Assembly (NCBI RefSeq): GCF_014204935.1
Contig: NZ_JACHMJ010000001.1
Span: 868,001-932,000, forward strand
Source: Conyzicola lurida
Lineage (GTDB): Bacteria; Actinomycetota; Actinomycetes; Actinomycetales; Microbacteriaceae
Direction: 5' to 3'
Length of the DNA: 64,000 bases
The translations under genes and the position numbers were made by a program. Numbering within the stretch: position 1 is the first letter of the stretch; the number at the start of each line of letters is the position of its first letter. Shown piece by piece: positions 1-7,898 of this stretch. A model generated the notes under the pieces. That model saw only the letters and a list, made by a program, of their open reading frames with translations, did no database searches and had not been told where the DNA came from.

Positions 1-491
1 CTCTCGAAGAAGACGGCGTCGAGCGGGGCGCGCTTGGCCGAGCGGTAGTCGTTCTCGAGGGCGGCCTGGTTCTCCCGGCCGCGTTCCGCGTCGGTGAGCG
101 GCGGCACGAGCTCGAGGCGGAGGACGCCGTCCACGACGGCCGCGGTGGCGCGGAGCCAGCCGGGCACGAGGATGTCGTCAGAGGTCTGCTCCGCGGCGTG
201 GAGGGGCGCGGCCGACCCGTCGTCGGCGAGCTGCACCGCGGTGTAGCTGCCCGAGGGCGCGGGCAGCAGGGCTCCGCGCCAGCGCGACACGAGCAGCGGG
301 AACTCGGCCCGCCAACCGTCCCCGTCGACGATGACGGTACCCGGCAGGTCCTGGCGCGGACCGCGCAGCACGAGTGCGCCCGGGCGGCCGGTGCCGGACA
401 GCGTGAGCGTCGGGCGTTCGCCGGGCACGAAGCGGGCGGACTCGACCGCCACGTCACGCGCAACCGGGCCGGCGGGAGGTGTCGCGCTCAT
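1..491 (-). CDS. CDP-glycerol glycerophosphotransferase family protein, N-terminal part only
   Basis: An open frame on the minus strand starts at ATG 489-491 and runs off the window edge after about 163 codons. Its ATG overlaps the TGA of the upstream gene (ATGA), so the two are translationally coupled. The visible part is a beta-rich region followed by a stretch ending LDAVFFE, which resembles the segment just before the catalytic domain of actinobacterial CDP-glycerol glycerophosphotransferases. The catalytic part would lie outside the window, so family membership is an inference from this segment and from the neighbouring enzyme. Likely role: transfer of glycerol-phosphate (or another polyol-phosphate) to a wall polymer such as teichoic acid. 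Confidence 0.6.
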   Translation of the reverse strand, partial: MSATPPAGPVARDVAVESARFVPGERPTLTLSGTGRPGALVLRGPRQDLPGTVIVDGDGWRAEFPLLVSRWRGALLPAPSGSYTAVQLADDGSAAPLHAAEQTSDDILVPGWLRATAAVVDGVLRLELVPPLTDAERGRENQAALENDYRSAKRAPLDAVFFE

Positions 492-1750
492 TCGTGCTCT
501 TTCAGCCGGGTGATGATCTGGGAATACACTCTGACAGTATTCTCGCCGTCCCGGAACGCGTGGTGCGCCGTGGCGAGCGCGTCGGAGTGGCGCTCGAGCC
601 GAGCCCGGGCATCCGGCTCGTCGACGGTCGCGACCAGATCGAGCACCGCGCCCCAGTCGCGCACCTCGGCGCCGCCGCTGAACGTGTCGTAGGGCACGTA
701 GAGCCCGCGGCTCGCCTCGTACGTCTCGACGTCGGGGCTGAGGAACAGGATCGGACGGCCGGTGAGCGCGAAGTCGAACGCGATGGACGAGTAGTCGGTG
801 ATCAGCACGTCGACGGCGGGAAGCACGGGGGTGACGTCGGTGCGCTGCTGCGCGCCGAGCAGGCGGATGCGCGGGCTGAGCGCGAAACCGTCCGCATAGT
901 CGCCGACCCCGTGCGGGTGCGGCCGCACGACGAGCAGGGAGTCGGTGCGCTCGAGCACGCCGACGATGCGCCGCCACTCGTCGGCCGTCGGGATGCCGGG
1001 ATCGATTTCGCCGTCGCGCCAGGTCGGGGCATAGAGCAGCACCCGCTGCCCGGTCGGCTCGAGCCCGAGGGAACCGAACAGCAGGGCGCGCGCTGTCGCG
1101 GTGCGTTCGGACTCGGTCCCGGCCACCATCACGTCGTCGCGCGGGTCGCCGGTGACGACCACGCGGTCGGCGGGCAGGGCGAAGGCGCTGCGCAGACGTG
1201 AGGCCGAGACGGCGGATGCCGCGGGCATCAGGTCGATCGCCCGGGCGCCGCCGCGGTACATGAACCGCATCAAGCGGCGCACGAGCGCGGAGTCCGGGAG
1301 CAACCGCGTACGCACCGTCGCGGGGGAGTCGAGGTTGATCAGCTTCAACGGGATGCCGTGCCAGAGCTGCACGACGAACGCGCCACGGATTCCGTACCGG
1401 TTCGCGTCGCCGAACCCGTGCGTCACCACCACCACGCGGGCGCGCAGGGTCGCCAGAAGTCCCTGCCGCGACGACTTCAGCACAGCGGGGATGCCGAGCG
1501 CCTCGGCGGCGTCGAGATCGCGCTCGTCGCGCGCGAGCCAGAGCAGGCTGAGCGACGGATCGGACGCGCGAACGACACGGTAGAGCGCGAGAGCCCCCTC
1601 GCCGATTCCCGGGCCGGAGCCGAACACCCAGAGGTCGCGACGGCGGGGAATGACACCGCTCGCCAGCGCGCCGAGAGCGTAGCCGGGGAGGGCGAGGATC
1701 TTCTTCGCGTTCCCCGCGGCGAAGGTGAATCCCGGCGCGGTCTGAGGCAC
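488..1750 (-). CDS. CDP-glycerol glycerophosphotransferase (TagB/TagF-like)
   Basis: 420 aa, GTG start. The PF04464-type domain shows its usual motifs in order: LWHGIPLK in the first half, YAPTWR, VRPHP, and LITDYSSIAFDFALTGRP near the C-terminus. Conserved His residues in HG and HP are the catalytic and donor-binding residues of this GT-B family. Such enzymes prime or polymerise poly(glycerol-phosphate) or related chains on the cytoplasmic face of the membrane. It is the first gene of a two-gene minus-strand unit, coupled by a 4-nt overlap to the partial family member at the window edge. A divergent third family member and a TagGH exporter lie nearby. The donor could be CDP-glycerol, CDP-ribitol or another CDP-polyol; the sequence does not decide. 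Confidence 0.88.
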   Translation of the reverse strand: MPQTAPGFTFAAGNAKKILALPGYALGALASGVIPRRRDLWVFGSGPGIGEGALALYRVVRASDPSLSLLWLARDERDLDAAEALGIPAVLKSSRQGLLATLRARVVVVTHGFGDANRYGIRGAFVVQLWHGIPLKLINLDSPATVRTRLLPDSALVRRLMRFMYRGGARAIDLMPAASAVSASRLRSAFALPADRVVVTGDPRDDVMVAGTESERTATARALLFGSLGLEPTGQRVLLYAPTWRDGEIDPGIPTADEWRRIVGVLERTDSLLVVRPHPHGVGDYADGFALSPRIRLLGAQQRTDVTPVLPAVDVLITDYSSIAFDFALTGRPILFLSPDVETYEASRGLYVPYDTFSGGAEVRDWGAVLDLVATVDEPDARARLERHSDALATAHHAFRDGENTVRVYSQIITRLKEHE

Positions 1751-1847
1751 GCCCTAGAGTAACAGCCGCCGGCTGGGCCGGTATCAGGTGGGTAACGGTG
1801 CGCCCCGCGTGCGGCACCCGTGCAGGGGGTACTGATTTAATCGGGGC

Positions 1848-3140
1848 GTGCCACTCCTCAAAGACGTCAGAGCCGCTCGACGAGTGCTCCTCAACATCAT
1901 CCGTTCCCGCAGTTCCCGGGCCGAGCTCGCCCGACGCCTGCCGACGGTGCCGAAGCCCGAGAACGGCTCGGTGCAGGTCGTCGTCTACTTCGCCGACTCC
2001 CGCGTCAACATGTACCAGATCCGCCAGTGGTACGCGCCCCTCGCCGAGCTGGCGAAGACCCGGCAGGTGGCGATCATCGCGCGCTCTCCCGGCACGATGC
2101 TGACGCTGCTCGACGAATCGCCGGTCGCCGCCGTGTATCTGCGTCAGGTGGCAGACCTCGAGCGCTTCATCCACTCGCAGGACATCAAGATCGTCTTCTA
2201 CGTCAACCAGAACGCCAAGAACTTCCAGATGTTCCGGTACGGCCGCATGTGGCACGTTTTCATCAATCATGGTGAGAGCGACAAGATGTACATGACGACG
2301 AACCAGTTCAAGGCGTACGACTACGCACTCGTCGCGGGGGATGCCGCGAAGGAACGTCTCGCGCGCAAGCTCTGGGACTTCGATGTCGAGCGCCGCGCCA
2401 TCCCGATCGGACGCCCGCAAGCCGACCACTTCGCCGGCGCGCAGCCGTACCCGGCCGACGGCCGCACCGTCGTGCTCTACGCCCCCACCTGGGAGGGCGA
2501 CCGCCCCTCCGCCGCCTACGGATCGATCGCCACGCACGGTGTCGCGCTCGTCGGCGCGCTGCTCGCCAGCCCGCAGCACCGCGTGGTCTACCGTCCCCAC
2601 CCGCGCAGCGGCGTCATCGACCACGCGTACGGCGCGGCCAACCGGTCGATCATCGCCGCCATCGCCGCGGCCAACGCCGCCGACCCGGCCGCGCACCACG
2701 TGTTCGACGACGGCAACGAGCTCGGCTGGCAGCTGGCGGGGGCGGATGTCGCCATCACCGACGTTTCGGCCATGGTCTACGACCGGCTCGCCACCGGGAA
2801 ACCGCTGATCGTTGCACGGCCCGTCTCGCCCGCCGCCGACGTGGACGAGTCGGGGTACCTCGGCGCCGCCGAGTGGCTCACCAGCGAGGCCGCCGGCGAC
2901 ATCGTCGCCATCGCCGACCGCGTTCAGCACAGCGCGGAGGCGCAGGAGAACCTGCACTTCTGGGTCGAACGCCACTTCGGCGACACCGGCCCGGGCGCCG
3001 CGACCGCGCGCTTCCACGCCGCCGTCGAGCAGCTCGTCGAGCGGTGGGACGAACACGCCGCGCTGCACGAGGGCGACGCCGACTCGAGCGAGGACCCGTT
3101 CGACGACGACGTGGACGAAGACGCCATCGGCGAGGACTGA
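1848..3140 (+). CDS. CDP-glycerol glycerophosphotransferase-like protein with acidic tail
   Basis: 430 aa, GTG start. A TTTAAT hexamer ends 6 nt before the start and there is no Shine-Dalgarno sequence, so the mRNA is probably leaderless. It has the same fold signature as its divergent neighbour, with variant motifs: INHGESDK in place of LWHG, then YAPTWEGD, YRPHPRSG and ITDVSAMVYD. The His of NHG and of RPHP are kept. The last 35 or so residues are rich in Asp and Glu and probably disordered. This is a distinct actinobacterial subgroup of the glycerophosphotransferase superfamily; its acceptor is unknown. It is divergent from the TagB/F-like gene, with 97 bp between them. Confidence 0.8.
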   Translation: MPLLKDVRAARRVLLNIIRSRSSRAELARRLPTVPKPENGSVQVVVYFADSRVNMYQIRQWYAPLAELAKTRQVAIIARSPGTMLTLLDESPVAAVYLRQVADLERFIHSQDIKIVFYVNQNAKNFQMFRYGRMWHVFINHGESDKMYMTTNQFKAYDYALVAGDAAKERLARKLWDFDVERRAIPIGRPQADHFAGAQPYPADGRTVVLYAPTWEGDRPSAAYGSIATHGVALVGALLASPQHRVVYRPHPRSGVIDHAYGAANRSIIAAIAAANAADPAAHHVFDDGNELGWQLAGADVAITDVSAMVYDRLATGKPLIVARPVSPAADVDESGYLGAAEWLTSEAAGDIVAIADRVQHSAEAQENLHFWVERHFGDTGPGAATARFHAAVEQLVERWDEHAALHEGDADSSEDPFDDDVDEDAIGED

Positions 3141-3154
3141 CGCCCGGCGTCGCA

Positions 3155-3430
3155 TCAGAAGCTCACCCGCCAGAGGTACTCGTCGCCGTTCGGGCGGAAC
3201 CAGCGCACGATGACGACCGAGTCGCGAGCGAGGTTCTCGCCGCGCGGCGCGAAGGCCAGAGCCGTGCCCGGTGCGAGTCGCCGTCGGCTCAGCGGCAGCA
3301 AGAAGCCGGAGCCGAGCAGACTGAGCCGGATTCTCTCCAGCGTCTCGTCGCTGTGGTTGACGAGGTAGTAGTGGTCGGGCGCGCGTGAGCGGTCGACGGC
3401 GAATGGAACGCGGTAGGCGAGTGGATGCAT
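3155..3430 (-). CDS. Small hypothetical protein, beta-rich
   Basis: 91 aa if started at ATG 3428-3430; an upstream in-frame extension to 3484 is possible but would reach toward the divergent topoisomerase gene. I do not recognise the family. The sequence alternates hydrophobic and charged residues (HYYLVNHSDETLERIRLSL, SVVIVRWFRPNGDEYLWRVSF) as in a small beta-sandwich domain, with no signal peptide and no cysteines. It lies between two plus-strand genes, tail to tail with the glycerophosphotransferase-like gene. It is probably a real gene, because its codon-position bias matches the neighbours and no larger frame competes. Confidence 0.5.
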   Translation of the reverse strand: MHPLAYRVPFAVDRSRAPDHYYLVNHSDETLERIRLSLLGSGFLLPLSRRRLAPGTALAFAPRGENLARDSVVIVRWFRPNGDEYLWRVSF

Positions 3431-3529
3431 GCCCGCACGGTAGGCGGAGCCAACGACGCGGAACGGCCTCGTGTGCAAGCCCAAAACGCCGATTCGTCTG
3501 GGGAGGAGAGGCGGCGTAACGTCGGCCCC

Positions 3530-4498
3530 ATGCCTCGACTACGCAGGAGCCAGCTCACCTCTCCCGGCTACGGCCGGATCCGCAAGGGAAAGGGCTTCTC
3601 GTTCCGGGACGCCGACGGCGACAAGCTCGACGACGACACCGTGCGCGCCCGCATCGACGCTCTGGCGATTCCGCCGGCGTGGACCGACGTCTGGATCGCA
3701 CCCCACCCCAACAGCCACATCCAGGCCACCGGCGTCGACGAGGCCGGCCGGCGCCAGTACATCTACCACCCGTTCTGGCGGGAGAAAAAGGACAAGGCGA
3801 AGTTCGAGCGCGCCCTCGAGCTCTCCGGGTCGTTGCCCGCCGCCCGTCGACGCGTGACGACCGATCTGCGCGGCGACGGCCTGACGCGCACCCGCGTGCT
3901 CGCCGGCGCCTTCCGCATGCTCGACACCGGCGCGCTGCGCATCGGCTCCGAGCGCTACGCGCAGACCAACGGAAGCCACGGCCTGTCCACCCTGCTCTGC
4001 GCCCACGCGAAGGTGAGCGGCTCCACGATCACGCTCAAGTTCCCGGGCAAGAGCGGTCAGGAATGGAGTTCCGAGATCACGGACGTCGACCTCGCGGCCC
4101 TCCTCTCCGCACTCAAGCGCCGCGGCCCCACCGCGCGCCTGCTGGCCTACCGCGACGGCGACGACTGGCACCCGCTCGGCGCGGAGGAGATCAACGACTA
4201 CCTGCGCGAGCGCACCGGGGGAGACTTCTCCGCCAAGGACTTCCGCACTCTCCGCGGCACGGTCGCCGCGGCCCTCAGCCTCGCGAAGAGCGGCAAGGCG
4301 CGCACGCGCACCAAGCGCACCCGCGCCGTCGCCCAGGCGATGCGCGACGCGGCGTCCGTGCTCGGCAACACCGCATCGATCGCGAAGAAGAGCTACGTCG
4401 ACCCCCGGGTCGTCGACAAGTACCGCCGCGGCCAGATGATCGACGCCGCACGGCCCGATTCGGCCGAGGCGCAGGTGCGCGACCTGCTCGGAGCGTAG
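3530..4498 (+). CDS. DNA topoisomerase IB (poxvirus/bacterial type)
   Basis: 322 aa. The N-terminal domain includes the conserved GYGRIRKGKGFSF and PPAWTDVWIAP stretches, followed by the catalytic core. Candidate active-site residues of the tyrosine-recombinase-like fold are visible: Arg in IGSERYAQTNGSHGL, Lys in HAKVSG, the RTLRGT region, and the nucleophile Tyr in AKKSYVDPRV near the C-terminus. Bacterial TopIB relaxes supercoils by nicking one strand through a 3'-phosphotyrosine. Start ATG 3530 is chosen because the conserved family N-terminus begins here and a TAACGT hexamer ends 7 nt upstream, fitting a leaderless mRNA. A gggaggagag stretch 20 nt upstream is too far to act as a normal ribosome-binding site. 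Confidence 0.9.
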   Translation: MPRLRRSQLTSPGYGRIRKGKGFSFRDADGDKLDDDTVRARIDALAIPPAWTDVWIAPHPNSHIQATGVDEAGRRQYIYHPFWREKKDKAKFERALELSGSLPAARRRVTTDLRGDGLTRTRVLAGAFRMLDTGALRIGSERYAQTNGSHGLSTLLCAHAKVSGSTITLKFPGKSGQEWSSEITDVDLAALLSALKRRGPTARLLAYRDGDDWHPLGAEEINDYLRERTGGDFSAKDFRTLRGTVAAALSLAKSGKARTRTKRTRAVAQAMRDAASVLGNTASIAKKSYVDPRVVDKYRRGQMIDAARPDSAEAQVRDLLGA

Positions 4499-4501
4499 GG
4501 G

Positions 4502-5347
4502 CTACTCCGCCGGGTCGACGCGGAAGTCGCGCTGCGCCTTCTCGAGTGCCTTCTGCGCGCGCGAGGGCTTCGGCGTCTTCGCGCCGCGCAGTGCCTTCGG
4601 CGGGCGTTCCGCGCGCGGGAGCTTGGGCGCTTTCGGGGCCTTGACCCGGAGCGCGAGCGCGGGCGGGAATTCCGCGGGAGCGGCCCGGAACGCCTCGCGC
4701 GAGCTGCGGATGATCTGGCGGCCGAGCAGGTTGTTCCCGGCCCCGCCGACGACGGCGCCGATGCCGAACGGGATGGCGCGTCCGACGGCGTTCGTGCCCT
4801 GCGTGACGGCGAACCGCTTGATGAAGGTCTTCTTGAGGCGGTCGGCGATCTGGCCCATGGCCGCCTGCGGGAGGTTCTTGGTCACGAGCTCGCCCCAGAA
4901 GCGTCCGCGCTCGGGACCGGTGCCGGATACCTGGCCGGCGAGCTGCTTGACGAGGTCGCTGCCGGCGGAGCCGAGGATCAGCGTCATGACGAGCGTGCGG
5001 GCCCGGTCGGGGTCGTCGACCGCTATGCCGTGCACCTCGGTGACCGACTGCGCGAACAGCGCGCTCGCCTCGAGGAAACCGCCCGTCTCGACCGTCGACA
5101 GGGCGAGCGACGCGCCCACCCCGACCGCGGGGATGACGGCGCTGGCACCGACGAGCGCGCCGCCGGTGGTCACCGCCGCGAGGTAGCGCTTCTCGAGCAC
5201 GCGGATGACCTCTTCGGGCGAGGCTTCGGGATGCCGCGACCGGATGCTGTGCAGGTGGGCGAGTACGACGGGCCGCTGCACGGTGAGCACCCGGTCGATT
5301 CCCGTCACGACGAACCTGTTGGACTGGGGAATCTGGGGACTGGTCAC
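4502..5347 (-). CDS. Conserved hypothetical protein coupled to the wall-polymer ABC transporter
   Basis: 281 aa from GTG 5347, which overlaps the TGA of the upstream ABC ATPase gene by 4 nt (GTGA), so it is made from the same mRNA. Residues about 40-100 form a Gly/Ala-rich hydrophobic region (TTGGALVGASAVIPAVGVGA); a second Gly-rich stretch is AIPFGIGAVVGGAGNN. The last 60 residues are Lys/Pro/Ala-rich and basic. I cannot name the family. Similar proteins occur across high-GC actinobacteria without known function, and the hydrophobic Gly-rich core recalls EcsC proteins, also partners of an ABC exporter. Membrane association and an accessory role in export are guesses. Confidence 0.6.
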   Translation of the reverse strand: MTSPQIPQSNRFVVTGIDRVLTVQRPVVLAHLHSIRSRHPEASPEEVIRVLEKRYLAAVTTGGALVGASAVIPAVGVGASLALSTVETGGFLEASALFAQSVTEVHGIAVDDPDRARTLVMTLILGSAGSDLVKQLAGQVSGTGPERGRFWGELVTKNLPQAAMGQIADRLKKTFIKRFAVTQGTNAVGRAIPFGIGAVVGGAGNNLLGRQIIRSSREAFRAAPAEFPPALALRVKAPKAPKLPRAERPPKALRGAKTPKPSRAQKALEKAQRDFRVDPAE

Positions 5348-6123
5348 TTCACTCCGTAGTCGGCGTTGTAGCGTTCGAGGACCTCGGCGATGGGAGCGTC
5401 GAGGACGAGGCGGCCCTTGTCGAGGTAGAGCCCGCGCGTGCAGAAGCGGCGCAGGTCTTTCTCGCTGTGGGAGACGATGAAGAGGGTGCGGCCGCCGGCG
5501 AGCAGCTCGTCGATGCGGCGGTAGCACTTCTCTTTGAACGCGCGGTCGCCGACCGCGAGCACCTCGTCGACGAGGATGATCGGTTCCTCGAGCCGGGAGA
5601 CGACGGAGAAGGCGATGCGCACCTTCATGCCGCTGGACAGATGCTTGTACGGGGTGTCGAGGAAGTCGCCGATCTCGGCGAACTCGATGATCTCGTCGAA
5701 CTGCGCGGCGATGTCGGCCTTCTTCATGCCGTGCAGACCGGCCGTGAGGTAGACGTTCTCGCGCACCGAGAGATCGTTGACGAACCCGCCGGTGATCTCG
5801 ATGAGGGGCGCGACGCCGCCGTGCACGCCCACCGACCCTTCGTCGGGCAGGACGACCTCGGCGACGAGCTTCAGCAGCGTCGACTTGCCCTGGCCGTTGC
5901 GGCCGACGACACCGATGGCCTCGCCGGGGAGAACGTCGAAGGTCACGTTCCTCAGCGCCCAGAACTCTCCGGGACGCGTCTTGCGCGCGCGGGCGCTGAA
6001 CAGGTCCTTGAAGTTGCGGCGGGAGCGACGGTTGCGACGGTAGCGGATACCGGCATCCTTCACGGAGATCACGGCGGACCCGCTGTCGACGGCCGTCGTC
6101 TCCACTGCTTCACTCTGCGACAC
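5344..6123 (-). CDS. tagH: ABC transporter ATP-binding protein, teichoic acid/polysaccharide export (TagH-like)
   Basis: 259 aa, ATP-binding subunit of an ABC-2 exporter. Walker A is GRNGQGKST (about residue 72), the signature is LSSGMKVRIAFS, Walker B is PIILVDEVLAVGD, followed by the H-loop in IVSHS. The insertion around ITGGFVNDLSVRENVYL is typical of the TagH/Wzt/RfbE subfamily. It lacks the C-terminal glycan-binding or SH3-like extension of some relatives, so the substrate class is not readable. The permease gene is 3 bp upstream and the accessory gene overlaps downstream. It exports a lipid-linked wall polymer, consistent with the glycerophosphotransferases nearby. Confidence 0.88.
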   Translation of the reverse strand: MSQSEAVETTAVDSGSAVISVKDAGIRYRRNRRSRRNFKDLFSARARKTRPGEFWALRNVTFDVLPGEAIGVVGRNGQGKSTLLKLVAEVVLPDEGSVGVHGGVAPLIEITGGFVNDLSVRENVYLTAGLHGMKKADIAAQFDEIIEFAEIGDFLDTPYKHLSSGMKVRIAFSVVSRLEEPIILVDEVLAVGDRAFKEKCYRRIDELLAGGRTLFIVSHSEKDLRRFCTRGLYLDKGRLVLDAPIAEVLERYNADYGVK

Positions 6124-6126
6124 GGA

Positions 6127-6924
6127 TCAGATCTCCTTCAGCACCGAGCGGATGCTGCGTTTGAAAACGAGGAGTCCGATGCACAGGATGACGATACTCA
6201 TGCCGGCTGAGATTGCAACCATCGCCCAGTCGAGTTGCGCGGGGAAGAACGCCGACCTGTAGAGGGAGAAGATCCCACTGAGCGGGTTGAACGCGGCCCA
6301 GAAGTGCAGTTGCTCGGGGAGGTCGGTCACGCCGTAGATGATGGGCGACGCGTAGAAGAGGAAACGAAGCGCGAGCTTCACTGCGCGCTCGAGGTCACGG
6401 AAGAAGACGACGAGCGGGGCGACGATGAGCCCCACGCCGATCGTGAGCAGGGCCTGGATGGCGATGCCGAGCACGAAGAAGACGACGTTGCCGTTAACGC
6501 TGCCGTTGCCGAGGATGACGAAGAGCGCGAGCACCGGCAGGCTCGCGATGAACTCGATGCCCTTCGACAGCACGAGGCTGACGACCCAGATAGTGCGGGG
6601 GATCTTGGTCGACCGCACGAGCTTCGCCTCGCGGATGAACGCGCGGGTCGAGTCGGAGACGGCACCGGTGAACCAGGTCCACGGCAGGAGGGCCGAGAGC
6701 AGGAAGACGATGTACGGCTCTTCGCCCACCCCGCGGCCGAACACGACGGTGAAGACGAACCAGTAGATGCCGGCCATGACCAGCGGGTCGAGGATCGACC
6801 AGAAGTACCCCAGGGCGGACGTGGAATACCGCACCCGCAGATCACGCTTGGCGAGGAGCCAGAGGGAATGCCAATAACGGGAGACTGGCGACCGATACGC
6901 TCGCTCGGGTGGTGCAACGGTCAC
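6127..6924 (-). CDS. tagG: ABC-2 type exporter permease (TagG/Wzm-like)
   Basis: 265 aa, GTG start with an AGAGGA ribosome-binding site. The first 35 residues are cytoplasmic (RDLRVRYSTSALGYFWSILDP is the characteristic ABC-2 N-terminal motif), followed by six predicted membrane spans. A conserved segment near the C-terminus reads ASPIIYGVTDLP followed by FNPLSGIFSLYRSAFF. This is the membrane half of the wall-polymer exporter; the ATPase gene follows after 3 bp. The pair belongs to one minus-strand transcription unit with the coupled hypothetical gene. Confidence 0.9.
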   Translation of the reverse strand: MTVAPPERAYRSPVSRYWHSLWLLAKRDLRVRYSTSALGYFWSILDPLVMAGIYWFVFTVVFGRGVGEEPYIVFLLSALLPWTWFTGAVSDSTRAFIREAKLVRSTKIPRTIWVVSLVLSKGIEFIASLPVLALFVILGNGSVNGNVVFFVLGIAIQALLTIGVGLIVAPLVVFFRDLERAVKLALRFLFYASPIIYGVTDLPEQLHFWAAFNPLSGIFSLYRSAFFPAQLDWAMVAISAGMSIVILCIGLLVFKRSIRSVLKEI

Positions 6925-6992
6925 GTGGATCCTCTAGGGCTTCTGGAATGCTCCGTGGTGTCGACGCCCCCAGTGGCCCCGCTGACTAGCGA

Positions 6993-7685
6993 TCAGACGA
7001 AAAGGTTCGCCCGCTCGAGGTCTTCAGCGAAGTCGATCTCCACAGCGTAGAGATCGGAGATGTCTACCGGCTCGATGTGCAGTTTGTCCTGCTCAATGGC
7101 CAACTCTATGCCACGTTCGAAGTAGTCCTGATCGGCGACGCGCTTGAGCTGGCGCAGCAGAACTGCCTTGTCGTCGCGCGAGATGTAGTTGATGCCGACG
7201 GCCTCGCCGAGACCGTTCTTCACGGTCTTCGAGAGCTCCTTGATGTAGCCCTCGGCGTCGGTCGTGTACTTGACCTCTTCGTCGGACACCTTGGCGGTGT
7301 TGACCGAGACGAAGGACTGGTCGCGGGCGACGAGCTTGGCGGCACGGACGAGAGCGGTGGGGTCGAAGACCACGTCGCCGTTCATCCAGAGCACGCCGCC
7401 GGTTGCCGATGCCTGCAGTGCACGCATGAGGCTCTTCGACGTGTTGGTCTGGTCGTACTGCTCGTTGTAGACGAAGGACGCCTCGGGGAACGCCTCGATG
7501 ATGTGCTCGAGCTTGTAGCCGACAACCACGGTGACCTGGGCATCCTTGCCGAAGGCGTGGCGGATGTTGTCGAACTGCTGCTTCATGATGGTGCGTCCAT
7601 CGGCGAGCTCGGTGAGTGGCTTCGGCAGCGAACGGCCGAGACGACTGCCCATACCGGCGGCCAGAATCACGATCTGCGTGGTCAC
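6993..7685 (-). CDS. Nucleotidyltransferase, LicC-like (CTP:phosphocholine/sugar-phosphate type)
   Basis: 230 aa from GTG 7685, chosen for the AGGAGA ribosome-binding site 6 nt upstream and because the nucleotide-binding motif begins at once (VILAAGMGSRLGRSLPKPL). It is a Rossmann-like NTP transferase: the G-rich loop, KPL lysine, YNEQYDQTNTSKSL and LWMNGDVVFD metal-binding Asp are all visible. The NxxxSL pattern after the YN motif is seen in LicC-type cytidylyltransferases acting on phosphocholine or related small phosphates, rather than in RmlA. Its place upstream of a TagGH exporter suggests it activates a substituent or monomer for the wall polymer. The exact substrate cannot be read. Confidence 0.75.
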   Translation of the reverse strand: MTTQIVILAAGMGSRLGRSLPKPLTELADGRTIMKQQFDNIRHAFGKDAQVTVVVGYKLEHIIEAFPEASFVYNEQYDQTNTSKSLMRALQASATGGVLWMNGDVVFDPTALVRAAKLVARDQSFVSVNTAKVSDEEVKYTTDAEGYIKELSKTVKNGLGEAVGINYISRDDKAVLLRQLKRVADQDYFERGIELAIEQDKLHIEPVDISDLYAVEIDFAEDLERANLFV

Positions 7686-7898
7686 GATGAGTCTCCTTGT
7701 TGACAATCTATTGCTCCAAGGCAACAACACACTGTGGCAAGTTTGCCTGTTGTTTACCTGAAGGTGAATATATGTACACGACCCTGTGTTCGAATCACCT
7801 TAGCCGCGGCCCCTGTCCGCGGGCCAGAGCGACCCGGTTGTTGTTGTCGTTTCGTGATGGAACCTCTGGGAGTCGTCGACGGTTGGTACGGTGGACTG

